In this document: positions 26,521 to 34,571 of the stretch, one piece after another
How the letters are laid out: the number at the start of each line of letters is the position of its first letter
Position numbering within the stretch: the stretch's first letter is position 1
Assembly: GCA_963750255.1 (NCBI GenBank)
Contig: CAVVPZ010000006.1
Coordinates: forward strand, 496,001 to 560,000
DNA length: 64,000 nt
Reading direction: 5' to 3'
Source: DATLED01 sp963750255
GTDB lineage: Bacteria > Actinomycetota > Acidimicrobiia > Acidimicrobiales > CADCTF01
The notes under the pieces: generated by a model
Seen by the model: only the letters and a program-made list of their open reading frames with translations
The model's database searches: none
What the model was told of the DNA's origin: nothing
Translations under genes and position numbers: made by a program

Positions 26521-27366
26521 TCACGGCGACGGAGGGTCGATCCACGACTCGACCTCTCTGCCCGCCTGCTCACCAAATCTTCCCCCGTCGAGGCCCGCCT
26601 GTGAAAGGCGGGCCTCGATCGTTTGATCAGCCGAGACGTCGAGGCGCGACCACCGCGATGCGGGTAGCGCGGCGAGTACCGACGCCGGTATCAGGCCCAC
26701 GAGTTCGGCCCGGGCCACCCCCGCCCTCGCCGCGACGGCATCGAAGGCAACATCGGGGCCGATGAGGTCGGGCCGCACCAGGTTGCACGACACCTGGACC
26801 TGATCGCCGACCTGGAGTCCGAGGGTCCGGAGGTGTGGCGTGCGGATCTCGGCCGCCACCCGACGGGCGTCGGCGAGCGTGGCGGGCGGCGAAAGCCAGA
26901 GGTTGTAGGCGACCAGGAGGGGCCTGGCCCCCACGCAGGTGATGCCCGCGGTCGGGTGGGGCGTGCGTTCGTCGGCGCCGTGACGGCGGACGTCGGGGAG
27001 GCTGCGTTCGGGTCCGTAGGCCAAGCAGGGCACGCCCAACGAGGCTTCGACCCGATGGATGAAGCGGTCGCGGACGGCGACGGCGTCATCGACTCCGTGC
27101 CCGGCCAGAGGGACGAAGGGCACGACATCGACGGCGCCGAGCCGGGGGTGGACTCCCGTGTGGCCGCGCAGGTCGATCTGGGCCACCCCGGCGGCGACGA
27201 CGTCGAAGGCGGCCGACTCGACATCGGGTCCGGCGAGGGTGAGCACCGAGCGGTGGTGGTCGGCGTCGAGGTGGACGTCGAGCAGGTGGTCGCCGGCCGC
27301 AGCCGCGACCAGCGCCACGATGTCGTGGCGCCGGCCCTCGCTGATGTTGATGACGCACTCGAACAT
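26521..27366 (-). CDS. Glutamate formimidoyltransferase-like protein (FTCD N-terminal domains)
   Basis: This 281-residue protein begins FECVINISEGRRHDIVALV, as in the FTCD N-subdomain, and includes LLDVHLDADHHRSVLTLAG with the catalytic-site His pair and HTGVHPRLGAVDVVPFVPL. These bind formimidoyl-glutamate and tetrahydrofolate in histidine degradation. The cyclodeaminase half is absent, which is normal in bacteria that encode it separately. No hut genes are nearby. The last about 30 codons overlap the terminator-like hairpin that serves the convergent WhiB gene. Confidence 0.85.
   Translation of the reverse strand: MFECVINISEGRRHDIVALVAAAAGDHLLDVHLDADHHRSVLTLAGPDVESAAFDVVAAGVAQIDLRGHTGVHPRLGAVDVVPFVPLAGHGVDDAVAVRDRFIHRVEASLGVPCLAYGPERSLPDVRRHGADERTPHPTAGITCVGARPLLVAYNLWLSPPATLADARRVAAEIRTPHLRTLGLQVGDQVQVSCNLVRPDLIGPDVAFDAVAARAGVARAELVGLIPASVLAALPASRWSRLDVSADQTIEARLSQAGLDGGRFGEQAGREVESWIDPPSP
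26588..26618. terminator. 13-bp hairpin terminator inside the 3' end of the formimidoyltransferase gene
   Basis: A perfect 13-bp stem (TCGAGGCCCGCCT / AGGCGGGCCTCGA) with loop GTGAA is followed on the plus strand by TCGTTTG. It lies 82 nt after the WhiB stop, so it probably ends the WhiB transcript. It is antisense to the C-terminal codons of the opposing gene. Confidence 0.6.
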
Positions 27367-27406
27367 GACGGACCGACGTTATTGGTCACGGTCGTACAGT
27401 CGCCGT

Positions 27407-28295
27407 GTGGAGATTGGCCTGGCCCTACCCCAGTACGACTACGTCGAGCCCGAACGATGGTCGAGGGTGGTCGACCACGCGACCACGGCCGAGCGCCTCG
27501 GTTTCGCCTCGCTGTGGCTCGCCGATCACCTCTTTCTCGACGTGACGAAGTACGGGGCGCCGCCGGGGTCCCACTTCGGACTCGATCCGCTCGTCGCGCT
27601 CGGCGCGCTGGCCCGATCGACGGCCTCGATCACACTGGGGACGCTTGTGTTGTGCGCGCAACTCCGTCCGCCCGAACTCCTGGTGCGCCAACTCGACACC
27701 CTTCGTCGACTCTGTGGGGACCGACTCGTCCCCGGCGTCGGAGCCGGGTGGAACGAGCCCGAATATGTCGCCGCCGGGGTGGAATTCGCTCGACCAGGGG
27801 TGCGACTCCAGCAGATGTCCGACCTCCTCGACCTTCTGGCCAGTTGGAACTTCCCCCGGCTGGCCGGCGGGAAGGGCGATCGATTCCTTGACGTGGTGGC
27901 GGCCAAGGCCGACGCGTGGAATGCAGCGTGGATCTGGACGCCGGAGGCCTATCGAGACCGAGCCCTCGCGCTGGATCGGGCCTGCGAACGCATCGGCCGC
28001 GACCCCGCCTCGGTGCAACGTTCTTTGGCCTTGTTCACGTTGGTCGGCGAGGACCGAGCGCGACCTCGAACAGCGGTACCGGCGCCTCCAGGCCTCGACC
28101 CTCCCTGGGGTGGCAGAAAAGTCTCTCGAAGAATGGAAAGCCGGACGGTTGGTCGGCACCGTAGAAGAGGTGCGTGCGCAGTTGGCACGCTGGCGTTCCC
28201 TCGGAGTCTCGACCTTTGTGGCCGGGACCGGAGCGCTACCGTTTACTGGCACCGACCCCGACGACCTCGAACTCGTGGCGTCGGCTCTTCTCTAG
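27407..28295 (+). CDS. LLM-class (probably F420-dependent) oxidoreductase, one frameshift
   Basis: The protein begins VEIGLALPQYDYVEPERWSRV from GTG 27407 and has typical luciferase-like TIM-barrel blocks: GFASLWLADHLFLDV, TASITLGTLVLCAQLRPP, CGDRLVPGVGAGWNEPEY. One extra base near 28060 (GAGGACCGAGCG) splits it. The C-terminus continues in the next frame (ERDLEQRYRRLQASTLPGVA to LELVASALL). Deleting one C restores GED-ERDLEQRY, so a sequencing indel is likely. The full length would be about 296 residues, normal for F420-dependent members. Cofactor assignment is by family and lineage only. Confidence 0.8.
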
Positions 28296-28302
28296 GAGTC
28301 CC

Positions 28303-28482
28303 ATGTTCGGCCTCGGAGCACCTGAGCTGTTGATCATCCTTGTCGTCGTCCTCGTTCTGTTCGGCGGCGCCAAGCTGCCGAAGCTGGCCCGGTCGCTCGG
28401 CCAAGCCAAGAACGAATTCGAAGCCGGCACCCGTGAGGGCGAGCGCGAGGAGCCGCAGGAAGCGAAGAAGCGGGAGGCCTGA
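28303..28482 (+). CDS. tatA: Sec-independent translocase subunit TatA
   Basis: This 59-residue protein has the short periplasmic N-terminus, one TM helix (ELLIILVVVLVLFGG) and the hinge FGGAKLPKLARSLGQAKNEF typical of TatA, then a charged tail. TatA polymerises into the pore that passes folded twin-arginine substrates. It starts 7 nt after the LLM gene behind AGGAG. tatB and tatC are not in the window. Its stop codon lies in the loop of a terminator hairpin. Confidence 0.93.
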   Translation: MFGLGAPELLIILVVVLVLFGGAKLPKLARSLGQAKNEFEAGTREGEREEPQEAKKREA

Positions 28483-28493
28483 GCCTCCCGCTT
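28468..28493 (+). terminator. Terminator hairpin overlapping the tatA stop
   Basis: An 11-bp perfect stem (AAGCGGGAGGC / GCCTCCCGCTT) has loop CTGA, which includes the TGA stop at 28480-28482. It separates tatA from the convergent second WhiB gene. Confidence 0.7.
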
Positions 28494-28537
28494 CACGCAA
28501 AATTTCGGCCGACCCGCCCGGCAACAACCCGGCGGGT

Positions 28538-28780
28538 TCAGCCGCGAACGGCCGCCTGGAGTCGGCGCTGGCGCAGGATCCGGCGCCGCTCGCGCTCGGA
28601 GGTCCCGCCCCAGACCCCGTGGTCGATGCGATTGCGGAGCGCATACTCGAGGCATTGTTCGCGCACGGGGCACGAGGCGCAGAACCTGCGGGCGACGTCG
28701 ACGCCAACCCCATCGCTCGGAAAGAACGTCGAGGGCGGCTCGTCTCGACACTTGCCTCGTCCCATCCATTCGGTATCCAT
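28538..28780 (-). CDS. WhiB-family iron-sulfur transcriptional regulator (second copy)
   Basis: The 80-residue product from ATG 28780 (AGAGGTG upstream) has cluster cysteines C11, C34, C37 and C43 (FCASCPVREQC), HGVWGGTSERERRRILRQRRL as turn plus basic tail, and an N-terminal region shorter than the other WhiB. The open frame extends further upstream but that part is not WhiB-like. It is divergent from the HtrA gene across about 115 nt. The different cysteine context from the 26225 copy implies a separate subfamily. Confidence 0.9.
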   Translation of the reverse strand: MDTEWMGRGKCRDEPPSTFFPSDGVGVDVARRFCASCPVREQCLEYALRNRIDHGVWGGTSERERRRILRQRRLQAAVRG

Positions 28781-28895
28781 GTGCGTCACCTCTTTCCCCC
28801 TTAGACGCTCGGCGGCGGCAAAAGGTTCCGGCCTGCCAGTTGTACGGAGTTGGGGCTGGGGACGGATTGGCCGCCGGTCGGGGAAGAATGTTCCC

Positions 28896-30227
28896 GTGGC
28901 TGACCGTGACGACACCTCGCCCTACGAGCCGGCGGCGGCGTCTCCACCGCCTTGGTCGCTCGAACCCGAGCCCGAGCGGTCGCCCTTTGCCCGCCCGTCC
29001 CAGGCCGAGTCCCGTCCGCCGGCTCCGCCGTGGGTCACGCCCCCGACGGGCGGCGCCTACGCGCCTCCGACGCCGCCCTTGCCCTCGGCCCCGGCGTCCG
29101 CAGTCGGGCCGTCTCCCGCCGGCCCATCCCGTCGGGGCTGGGTCGCAGTGGCCGTCGTCGCCGCCCTGATCGGTGCTGTCGTCGGCGCCGGCGCCTACGG
29201 CGCGGTCGACAACGTCCGCTCCGGAGACACCGTAGGTCGGTCGACGGCCTCGCCGACTCGGGTCACGATCCCCAGCGGCCCCAACGTCTCGCTGGCCGGA
29301 CCGGCCCTCGACATCCAGGCCCTGCTGAACAAGATCCAACCCTCGGTCGTCGCCATCGGGGTGGAGAGTTCGTCGTCGCGGGGGGCGGGAACCGGCGTCA
29401 TCCTGACTGCCGACGGCGAAGTGCTGACCAACAACCACGTGGTCGAGGGGGCGACGTCGATCGACGTGACCCTCAACGGGGAGAGCGTGGCCCGTCCCGC
29501 CGACCTGGTGGGCACCGACGCGGCGGCCGACCTCGCGCTGGTCAAGATCCGTGGGGCCAAAGACTTGCCCGTGGCCGAACTCGGTGACTCGGGCGCGGCT
29601 CGGGTGGGCGACGAGGTGGTCGCCATCGGCAACGCGCTCGCACTCCCTGGCGGACCGACGGTGACCCTCGGCATCATCTCGGCCAAAGACCGCACGCTGG
29701 CCGAGGCCGGCCTCGACGGGCTCATCCAGACCGACGCCGCCATCAATCGCGGCAACTCTGGCGGCCCGCTCGTCAATGCGTTCGGTCAGGTGATCGGGAT
29801 CAACACGGCCGTCATCCGAGGCGGGGGGAGCGAGGCCGAGGGGATCGGCTTGGCCATCGCCATCGACACGGCCAAGCCGATCATCGAGGCGCTCCGCTCG
29901 GGCGGGGTCAGCGTCGCTGACCGGGCGTTCCTCGGCGTGAGTACCCAAGACCTCACGCCTGACATCAAGGACAACATCGGCACGTTGGCCGACGTGGGTG
30001 CGGTCGTCGCCGACGTGGTGGGAGGTTCGGCGGCCGACGGCGCCGGTCTGCGCCGTCTCGACGTCATCGTCACCATCGACGGTCGGAAGATCACCAACGC
30101 AGTCAACGTGGGCTCGAGCATCCGCACGAAGAAGCCGGGCGACACCGTCACCATCGAGTACTACCGGGGCGACGAGAAGCGCACGACGACGGCCACGCTC
30201 GGACAGCGCCCGGCGGGGCAGAACTGA
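28896..30227 (+). CDS. HtrA/DegP-like membrane-anchored serine protease with PDZ domain
   Basis: The 443-residue protein has a Pro-rich cytoplasmic region (1-84), one TM helix (VAVAVVAALIGAVVGAGAYGA, about 87-107), a trypsin-like domain and one PDZ domain (about 345-430). The triad is visible: His181 in NNHVV, Asp212 in AADLALV and Ser288 in GNSGGP. It is thus a complete extracytoplasmic quality-control protease, in contrast to the serine-less paralogue at 50992. GTG 28896 is chosen because it starts the Asp/Pro-rich cytoplasmic segment. Confidence 0.92.
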   Translation: MADRDDTSPYEPAAASPPPWSLEPEPERSPFARPSQAESRPPAPPWVTPPTGGAYAPPTPPLPSAPASAVGPSPAGPSRRGWVAVAVVAALIGAVVGAGAYGAVDNVRSGDTVGRSTASPTRVTIPSGPNVSLAGPALDIQALLNKIQPSVVAIGVESSSSRGAGTGVILTADGEVLTNNHVVEGATSIDVTLNGESVARPADLVGTDAAADLALVKIRGAKDLPVAELGDSGAARVGDEVVAIGNALALPGGPTVTLGIISAKDRTLAEAGLDGLIQTDAAINRGNSGGPLVNAFGQVIGINTAVIRGGGSEAEGIGLAIAIDTAKPIIEALRSGGVSVADRAFLGVSTQDLTPDIKDNIGTLADVGAVVADVVGGSAADGAGLRRLDVIVTIDGRKITNAVNVGSSIRTKKPGDTVTIEYYRGDEKRTTTATLGQRPAGQN

Positions 30228-30247
30228 CGGCCCGGTAGTCTGTGGTC

Positions 30248-30541
30248 ATGTCGCAGATGACCACCGAACCGGAAGCCTCCCAGCCGCCGCGCGGCCACGT
30301 CCGGGTGGTCTACCTCGGGCCGGTCGCCCCCCACTGGGATGTCCACGCCGAGTTCGGCGATCGGACGATGGTCGAGGAGTTCCGTCAGCGGGTCATGGCC
30401 CGACTCCTGCTCCTGCCGCCCCACGACCCCCAATTTCGCCGCAATCGCGAGCGGGTCGTCCGTGACGCCGAGCGCGAAAACCTCTACCTCGAGTGGGACC
30501 TTGGTCTCCCCGAGGAAGAGCCCGCTGCGTCGGCTGGCTGA
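30248..30541 (+). CDS. Hypothetical protein, conserved-looking
   Basis: The 97-residue soluble product has a compact alpha/beta pattern: VRVVYLGPVAPHWDVHAEFG, MVEEFRQRVMARLLLLPPHD, then ERENLYLEWDLGLPEEEP. No family, TM helix or metal motif is recognised. GTG 30242 is an alternative start two codons upstream. It lies 20 nt after htrA and 8 nt before the ROK kinase, so it is probably in one operon with them. Confidence 0.65.
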   Translation: MSQMTTEPEASQPPRGHVRVVYLGPVAPHWDVHAEFGDRTMVEEFRQRVMARLLLLPPHDPQFRRNRERVVRDAERENLYLEWDLGLPEEEPAASAG

Positions 30542-30549
30542 CGCCGTCC

Positions 30550-31479
30550 GTGGCCGCCGTCGGCATTGACCTGGGCGGTACCAAGATCTACGGCGTCCGG
30601 CTCAAGGGTGAGGCCGTGGCCTCGGAAGCGAAAGCGAAGACTCCCTCTCAGGGCGGCCCCTTGGGTGTCGTCGACGCCATCGTCGGCGTCGTCAACGACC
30701 TCGGGTTCGGCGCTGGTGACACCGTCGGGATCGGCGCCCCCGGGGTCGTCGACGCCGAAAAGGGCGTGGTGCGCGCCGCCCCCAACCTGCCGGGGTGGAT
30801 CGAGCCGTTCGGCTTGGGTGCAGCGCTGTCCGAGGCACTCGGTGTCGATGCGGTGGTGGTCGAGAACGACGTCAACGCCGGCATCTACGCCGAGTCACGG
30901 CTCGGGGCGGGCAAGGGCGCTGACGAACTGCTCGGCATCTTCGTCGGGACCGGCGTGGGCGGCGCACTCGTCCTCGACGGCAAGCTTCGCCGGGGCACAA
31001 CAGGCTTGGCCGGCGAGCTCGGCCATGTGATCGTCCAGCCCGACGGTCGAGTGTGTGGTTGCGGTGGCCGGGGTCATCTCGAGGCGTACGCCGGGCGGGC
31101 GGGGATGGAGCGCCGGGCCCGCGAGCTCGAAGCCGAGGGTTCCGACACCGTGCTCGTCGACATCGCCAAGTCGAAGCGGATGACGTCGAGTGTGTGGGCC
31201 AAGGCCCTCGCCGCCGGAGACCAACTGGCGATGGATCTGATCGACGAGGCCGTCGGGGCGCTCGGGCGAGCGATCGCCGCCGCTGTCCTCACCATCGACC
31301 TCGATCTCGTGGTTGTCGGTGGGGGATTGGCCGACCGACTCGGACCGGGGTTCGTGGGTCGGGTCGAGCAGGCCGCCCGGAGCGAACTCTTCGCCGGGAG
31401 CTCACCCGTACGGGTTGTCTCGGCCGCGTTGGGTGACCAGGCCGGCGCCGTCGGGGCCGCGCTCCTCGCCGCTCGCTGA
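30550..31479 (+). CDS. ROK-family sugar kinase (glucokinase-like)
   Basis: The 309-residue protein has the ATP phosphate-1 motif GIDLGGTKIYGV, the catalytic-region VVENDVNAGIYAE, and GIFVGTGVGGALVLDG. It also has the ROK zinc site (GELGHVIVQPDG, then CGCGGRGHLEAYAG). Most close relatives are polyphosphate- or ATP-dependent glucokinases; proximity to ppk makes phosphoryl-donor choice interesting, but the sequence alone does not decide. Start is GTG 30550. Confidence 0.85.
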   Translation: MAAVGIDLGGTKIYGVRLKGEAVASEAKAKTPSQGGPLGVVDAIVGVVNDLGFGAGDTVGIGAPGVVDAEKGVVRAAPNLPGWIEPFGLGAALSEALGVDAVVVENDVNAGIYAESRLGAGKGADELLGIFVGTGVGGALVLDGKLRRGTTGLAGELGHVIVQPDGRVCGCGGRGHLEAYAGRAGMERRARELEAEGSDTVLVDIAKSKRMTSSVWAKALAAGDQLAMDLIDEAVGALGRAIAAAVLTIDLDLVVVGGGLADRLGPGFVGRVEQAARSELFAGSSPVRVVSAALGDQAGAVGAALLAAR

Positions 31480-31481
31480 GC

Positions 31482-31503
31482 GTTCACCCTCAGTCCAGCC
31501 CCA
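31482..31503 (+). promoter_or_regulatory. Possible PHO box upstream of ppk
   Basis: Two adjacent 11-mers, GTTCACCCTCA and GTCCAGCCCCA, resemble the actinobacterial PHO box direct repeat (GTTCACC-type). The first is a perfect core and the second weak. They end 41 nt before the ppk ATG, nearly the same distance as the stronger triple repeat before pstS. Confidence 0.45.
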
Positions 31504-31544
31504 CGCCATCAGCCATCCATCGGCGCGTGGATAGGGTGAGACCG

Positions 31545-33668
31545 ATGGCACCCTGGCCCGAGCCGGATTCGTCGGGCGAGCCGGTCGGCGTCGACCTGGC
31601 CGACAGCCCGCTGCGGTTCATCAACCGCGAGCTTTCGTGGCTCGACTTCAACGAGCGGGTGTTGTCGCTGGCCGAAGATGCGTCCGAACCGCTGTTGGAG
31701 CGGGTCAAGTTCCTGGCCATCTACAGCACCAACCTCGACGAGTTCTTCCAGGTTCGAGTGGCTGCGCTCAAGGACCAACTCGCGGCCGGCCTCTTGGCCA
31801 CCGCCCGCGACGGCATGAGTCCGCTCGAGCAACTGCGCACCATCCGCCAGCGCGTCGGTGAACACCTGGCCCGGCTGTCCAAGGCGTTCCTCGCCGGCAT
31901 CGTTCCCGACCTGGCCTCCGTGGGGATCCGACTTTCGGACTGGGACAGCCTCGACGACGACGACCGCAACTACCTGGTCGAGGTCTTCGAACAGCGGATC
32001 TTCCCCGTGCTCACGCCGTTGGCCGTCGACCCCGGGCATCCCTTCCCCCATATCTCCGACCTGTCCCTCAACCTGGCCGTCATCGTCCGCGACCAGGCCA
32101 GCGGCGAGCGCCGCTTTGCCCGGGTCAAGGTGCCCCAGCTCCTGTCCCGCTTCGTGGTCCTGCCCGACGGCGAGCGCTTCGTTCCCCTCGAACAGGTCAT
32201 CGCTGCCCACCTCGACCGACTCTTCGCCGGCATGGTCGTCGAGAGCCACTTCGCCTTTCGGGTCACGAGAAACGCTGACCTGACCCTCGACGAGGAGGAG
32301 GCCGACGACCTCCTCGCCGCTGTCGAGATGGAGCTGCGCCGCCGTCGGCGGGGCCGGGCCGTCCGCCTCGAGATCGACACGGCGATGACGGCCGAGATCC
32401 GCGACCTCCTGCTGCGCGAGCTCCAGTTGTCGCCGAGCGACGTCTACGTCGTCGATGGCCCCCTCGACCTCGGTGGACTGTGGTCGGTCTACGACCTCGA
32501 ACGGCCCGAGCTCAAGGACGAACCGTGGGTACCCACCACCCAGGCCCGCCTGATGGGGGACGACGACAGTCCCGTCGATCTCTTCGCCGTGATTCGTGAC
32601 GGCGACGTACTCGTCCACCACCCGTATGACTCCTTCACGGCCTCGGTCGAGGCCTTCATCAAACGGGCCGCGGCCGACCCCGACGTGCTCGCCATCAAAC
32701 AGACGCTCTACCGGACCTCGGGTGACAGCCCCATCGTGAAGTCGTTGATCAGGGCCGCCGAGCGGGGCAAACAGGTCGCCGTCCTGGTCGAGGTCAAAGC
32801 GCGGTTCGACGAGCAGGCCAACATTGCGTGGGCCAAAGCGCTCGAAGACGCAGGCGTCCACGTGGTCTACGGCTTGGTCGGCCTCAAGACGCATTCGAAG
32901 ACGGCGCTGGTGGTACGTCAAGAGGGCGACACGATCCGTCGCTACATCCACATCGGGACCGGCAATTACAACCCGAAGACGGCCCGGCTCTACGAGGACG
33001 TGGGGCTGCTCACCGCCGATCCTGCCCTGGGTGCGGACCTCACCGATCTGTTCAACTTCCTCACCGGCTATAGCCGTCAGTCCACCTTCCGCAAGATCAT
33101 GGTCGCCCCGCTCGACCTGCGGTCCCGAATGATCGGCCTCATCGAGGCCGAGGCGGCAAAGGGCACCGAAGGACGAATCATTCTCAAGATGAACGGCCTC
33201 GACGACCCGCCCGTCATCGACGCCTTGTATGAGGCGTCGCAGCGGGGCGTGGCCATCGACCTCATCATCCGGAGCATCTGCTGTCTGCGACCGGGTATCC
33301 CCGGACTCTCCGAGTCGGTACGAGTTCGCTCGATCGTGGGTCGCTACCTCGAGCACTCCCGGGTGTTCGCGTTCGGCTCCGGTGACGACCGTCGTTGGTT
33401 CATCGGGTCGGCCGATCTTCGGGCCCGCAACCTCGACCGGCGGATCGAAGTCGTCGTACCGGTCGAGGCGGCCCCACTCACGGAGCGCCTGCAGGAGATC
33501 GTCGAGGCCAACCTCGAGGATCGCACGTTGGCCTGGACCCTCGACAGCGACGGAAACTGGCACCCGCCGATCGGGGGCGGCCACGACGGCGGTGGAGCCC
33601 ACCTCCGGCTCCAGCAGGACGCCCTACGGCGGTCCCGGCCGTGGCAAGAACCCGAAGACATGCCGTGA
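31545..33668 (+). CDS. ppk: Polyphosphate kinase 1
   Basis: This roughly 707-residue enzyme reversibly makes polyphosphate from ATP. The N-domain signature FINRELSWLDFNERVL, the head domain, and two PLD-like C-domains are present. TLYRTSGDSPIVKSLIRAAE, HSKTALVVRQEG (autophosphorylated His) and YIHIGTGNYNPKTARLYED are typical. ATG 31545 (MAPWPEP) is favoured; GTG 31527 is in frame upstream. It heads the operon ppk-nudix-phosphatase-ppx-phoU-engB and is preceded by a possible PHO box. Confidence 0.96.
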   Translation: MAPWPEPDSSGEPVGVDLADSPLRFINRELSWLDFNERVLSLAEDASEPLLERVKFLAIYSTNLDEFFQVRVAALKDQLAAGLLATARDGMSPLEQLRTIRQRVGEHLARLSKAFLAGIVPDLASVGIRLSDWDSLDDDDRNYLVEVFEQRIFPVLTPLAVDPGHPFPHISDLSLNLAVIVRDQASGERRFARVKVPQLLSRFVVLPDGERFVPLEQVIAAHLDRLFAGMVVESHFAFRVTRNADLTLDEEEADDLLAAVEMELRRRRRGRAVRLEIDTAMTAEIRDLLLRELQLSPSDVYVVDGPLDLGGLWSVYDLERPELKDEPWVPTTQARLMGDDDSPVDLFAVIRDGDVLVHHPYDSFTASVEAFIKRAAADPDVLAIKQTLYRTSGDSPIVKSLIRAAERGKQVAVLVEVKARFDEQANIAWAKALEDAGVHVVYGLVGLKTHSKTALVVRQEGDTIRRYIHIGTGNYNPKTARLYEDVGLLTADPALGADLTDLFNFLTGYSRQSTFRKIMVAPLDLRSRMIGLIEAEAAKGTEGRIILKMNGLDDPPVIDALYEASQRGVAIDLIIRSICCLRPGIPGLSESVRVRSIVGRYLEHSRVFAFGSGDDRRWFIGSADLRARNLDRRIEVVVPVEAAPLTERLQEIVEANLEDRTLAWTLDSDGNWHPPIGGGHDGGGAHLRLQQDALRRSRPWQEPEDMP

Positions 33669-33684
33669 CTTCGCCCGGCCGGAC

Positions 33685-34116
33685 ATGACCGAGCGCAACG
33701 AGGCCGGCGAGGTGCGGGCGGCCGGCGGCGTCGTGTGCCGCTTCGGCGAGTCGGGCGTCGAGGTCCTGCTCATCCACCGTCCGCAGTTCCAGGATTGGAC
33801 GATTCCCAAGGGCAAGGTCGAACCCGGCGAGTCCGACGCCGAGGCCGCCCGGCGCGAGGTCGAGGAGGAAACCGGCATTTGCGGGACGCTGGCCGAGGAG
33901 TTGCCGTCAGTGCGCTGGACCGATCACGCCAATCGCCCGAAGGTGTCGCGGTACTGGCGGCTCGTCCCTGACGACCCCGAGGCGGCCCGACCCCGAAACG
34001 AAGTCGACGCCGTCGTCTGGCTTTCGATCGACCTGGCCATGGCCCGCCTCACCTATCCACGCGACCGAGCGGTGCTCGCGCCGCTCAGGAACCTGGAGCA
34101 GACTTCTTCGAAATGA
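33685..34116 (+). CDS. NUDIX hydrolase (MutT1-like N-domain)
   Basis: The 143-residue protein has a full NUDIX box GKVEPGESDAEAARREVEEE with following TG (Gx5Ex7REUxEExGU) within the IPKGKVEPGE context typical of diadenosine-polyphosphate and MutT1 enzymes. The preceding AAGGVVCRFGESGVEVLLIHRP is the first strand pair. Its stop overlaps the next gene's ATG by 4 nt. In mycobacteria MutT1 is a single NUDIX-histidine phosphatase protein next to ppk; here the same two domains are separate coupled genes. The likely role is hydrolysis of 8-oxo-dGTP or ApnA. Confidence 0.9.
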   Translation: MTERNEAGEVRAAGGVVCRFGESGVEVLLIHRPQFQDWTIPKGKVEPGESDAEAARREVEEETGICGTLAEELPSVRWTDHANRPKVSRYWRLVPDDPEAARPRNEVDAVVWLSIDLAMARLTYPRDRAVLAPLRNLEQTSSK

Positions 34117-34571
34117 CGCTGCTCCTGGTGCGCCATGCGGTGGCCATGGCTCGCCACAATTGGACCGGACCCGACGCCTCTCGCCCGTTGACGGCCCGAG
34201 GCGCGCTGCAGGCCGAGCGGCTGGTGCACTCGCTCGGCCCGTTCGAGGTGCAGCGGATCCTCTCTTCTCCTGCCGTCCGGTGTCTCGACACCGTCGATCC
34301 GCTGGCCTCCCAACTCGGCCTGCCCGTCGAGCACCTCGACGCCCTCGCCGAAGGAATGGGCACGGCGGCGGCGCCGCTGGTCGCCGATCTCGATGGCGTC
34401 ACCGTCGTCTGCACGCACGGTGACGTCGTTCCCGAGCTCCTCGGCGCACTCGTGCCAGAGGCCATGTTCGACGGCGACCCGCGCGTCGGCAAAGGCCTGC
34501 GCTGCGCCAAAGCATCGACCTGGGTGCTCGAGAGCGACCGCAAGCCCCGCTACCTTCCGGCGCCCGAGTGA
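34113..34571 (+). CDS. Histidine phosphatase (SixA/MutT1 C-domain-like)
   Basis: The 152-residue protein has the phosphatase RHG-type motif as LLVRHAVAM, the second Arg in ILSSPAVRCLDTV, an acid in LDALAEGMG, and the second His in TVVCTHGDVVPELL. This is a complete branch-1 active site. Its ATG overlaps the NUDIX stop (ATGA) and its stop overlaps the ppx GTG start (GTGA). It probably completes the two-step hydrolysis that MutT1 performs as one polypeptide. A phosphohistidine phosphatase role (SixA) is the alternative. Confidence 0.88.
   Translation: MTLLLVRHAVAMARHNWTGPDASRPLTARGALQAERLVHSLGPFEVQRILSSPAVRCLDTVDPLASQLGLPVEHLDALAEGMGTAAAPLVADLDGVTVVCTHGDVVPELLGALVPEAMFDGDPRVGKGLRCAKASTWVLESDRKPRYLPAPE

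Noticed and set aside
31509..33602. A 697-codon minus-strand open frame opposite ppk
   Set aside because: Shadow of ppk, a near-certain gene; high GC at third positions creates long antisense frames.
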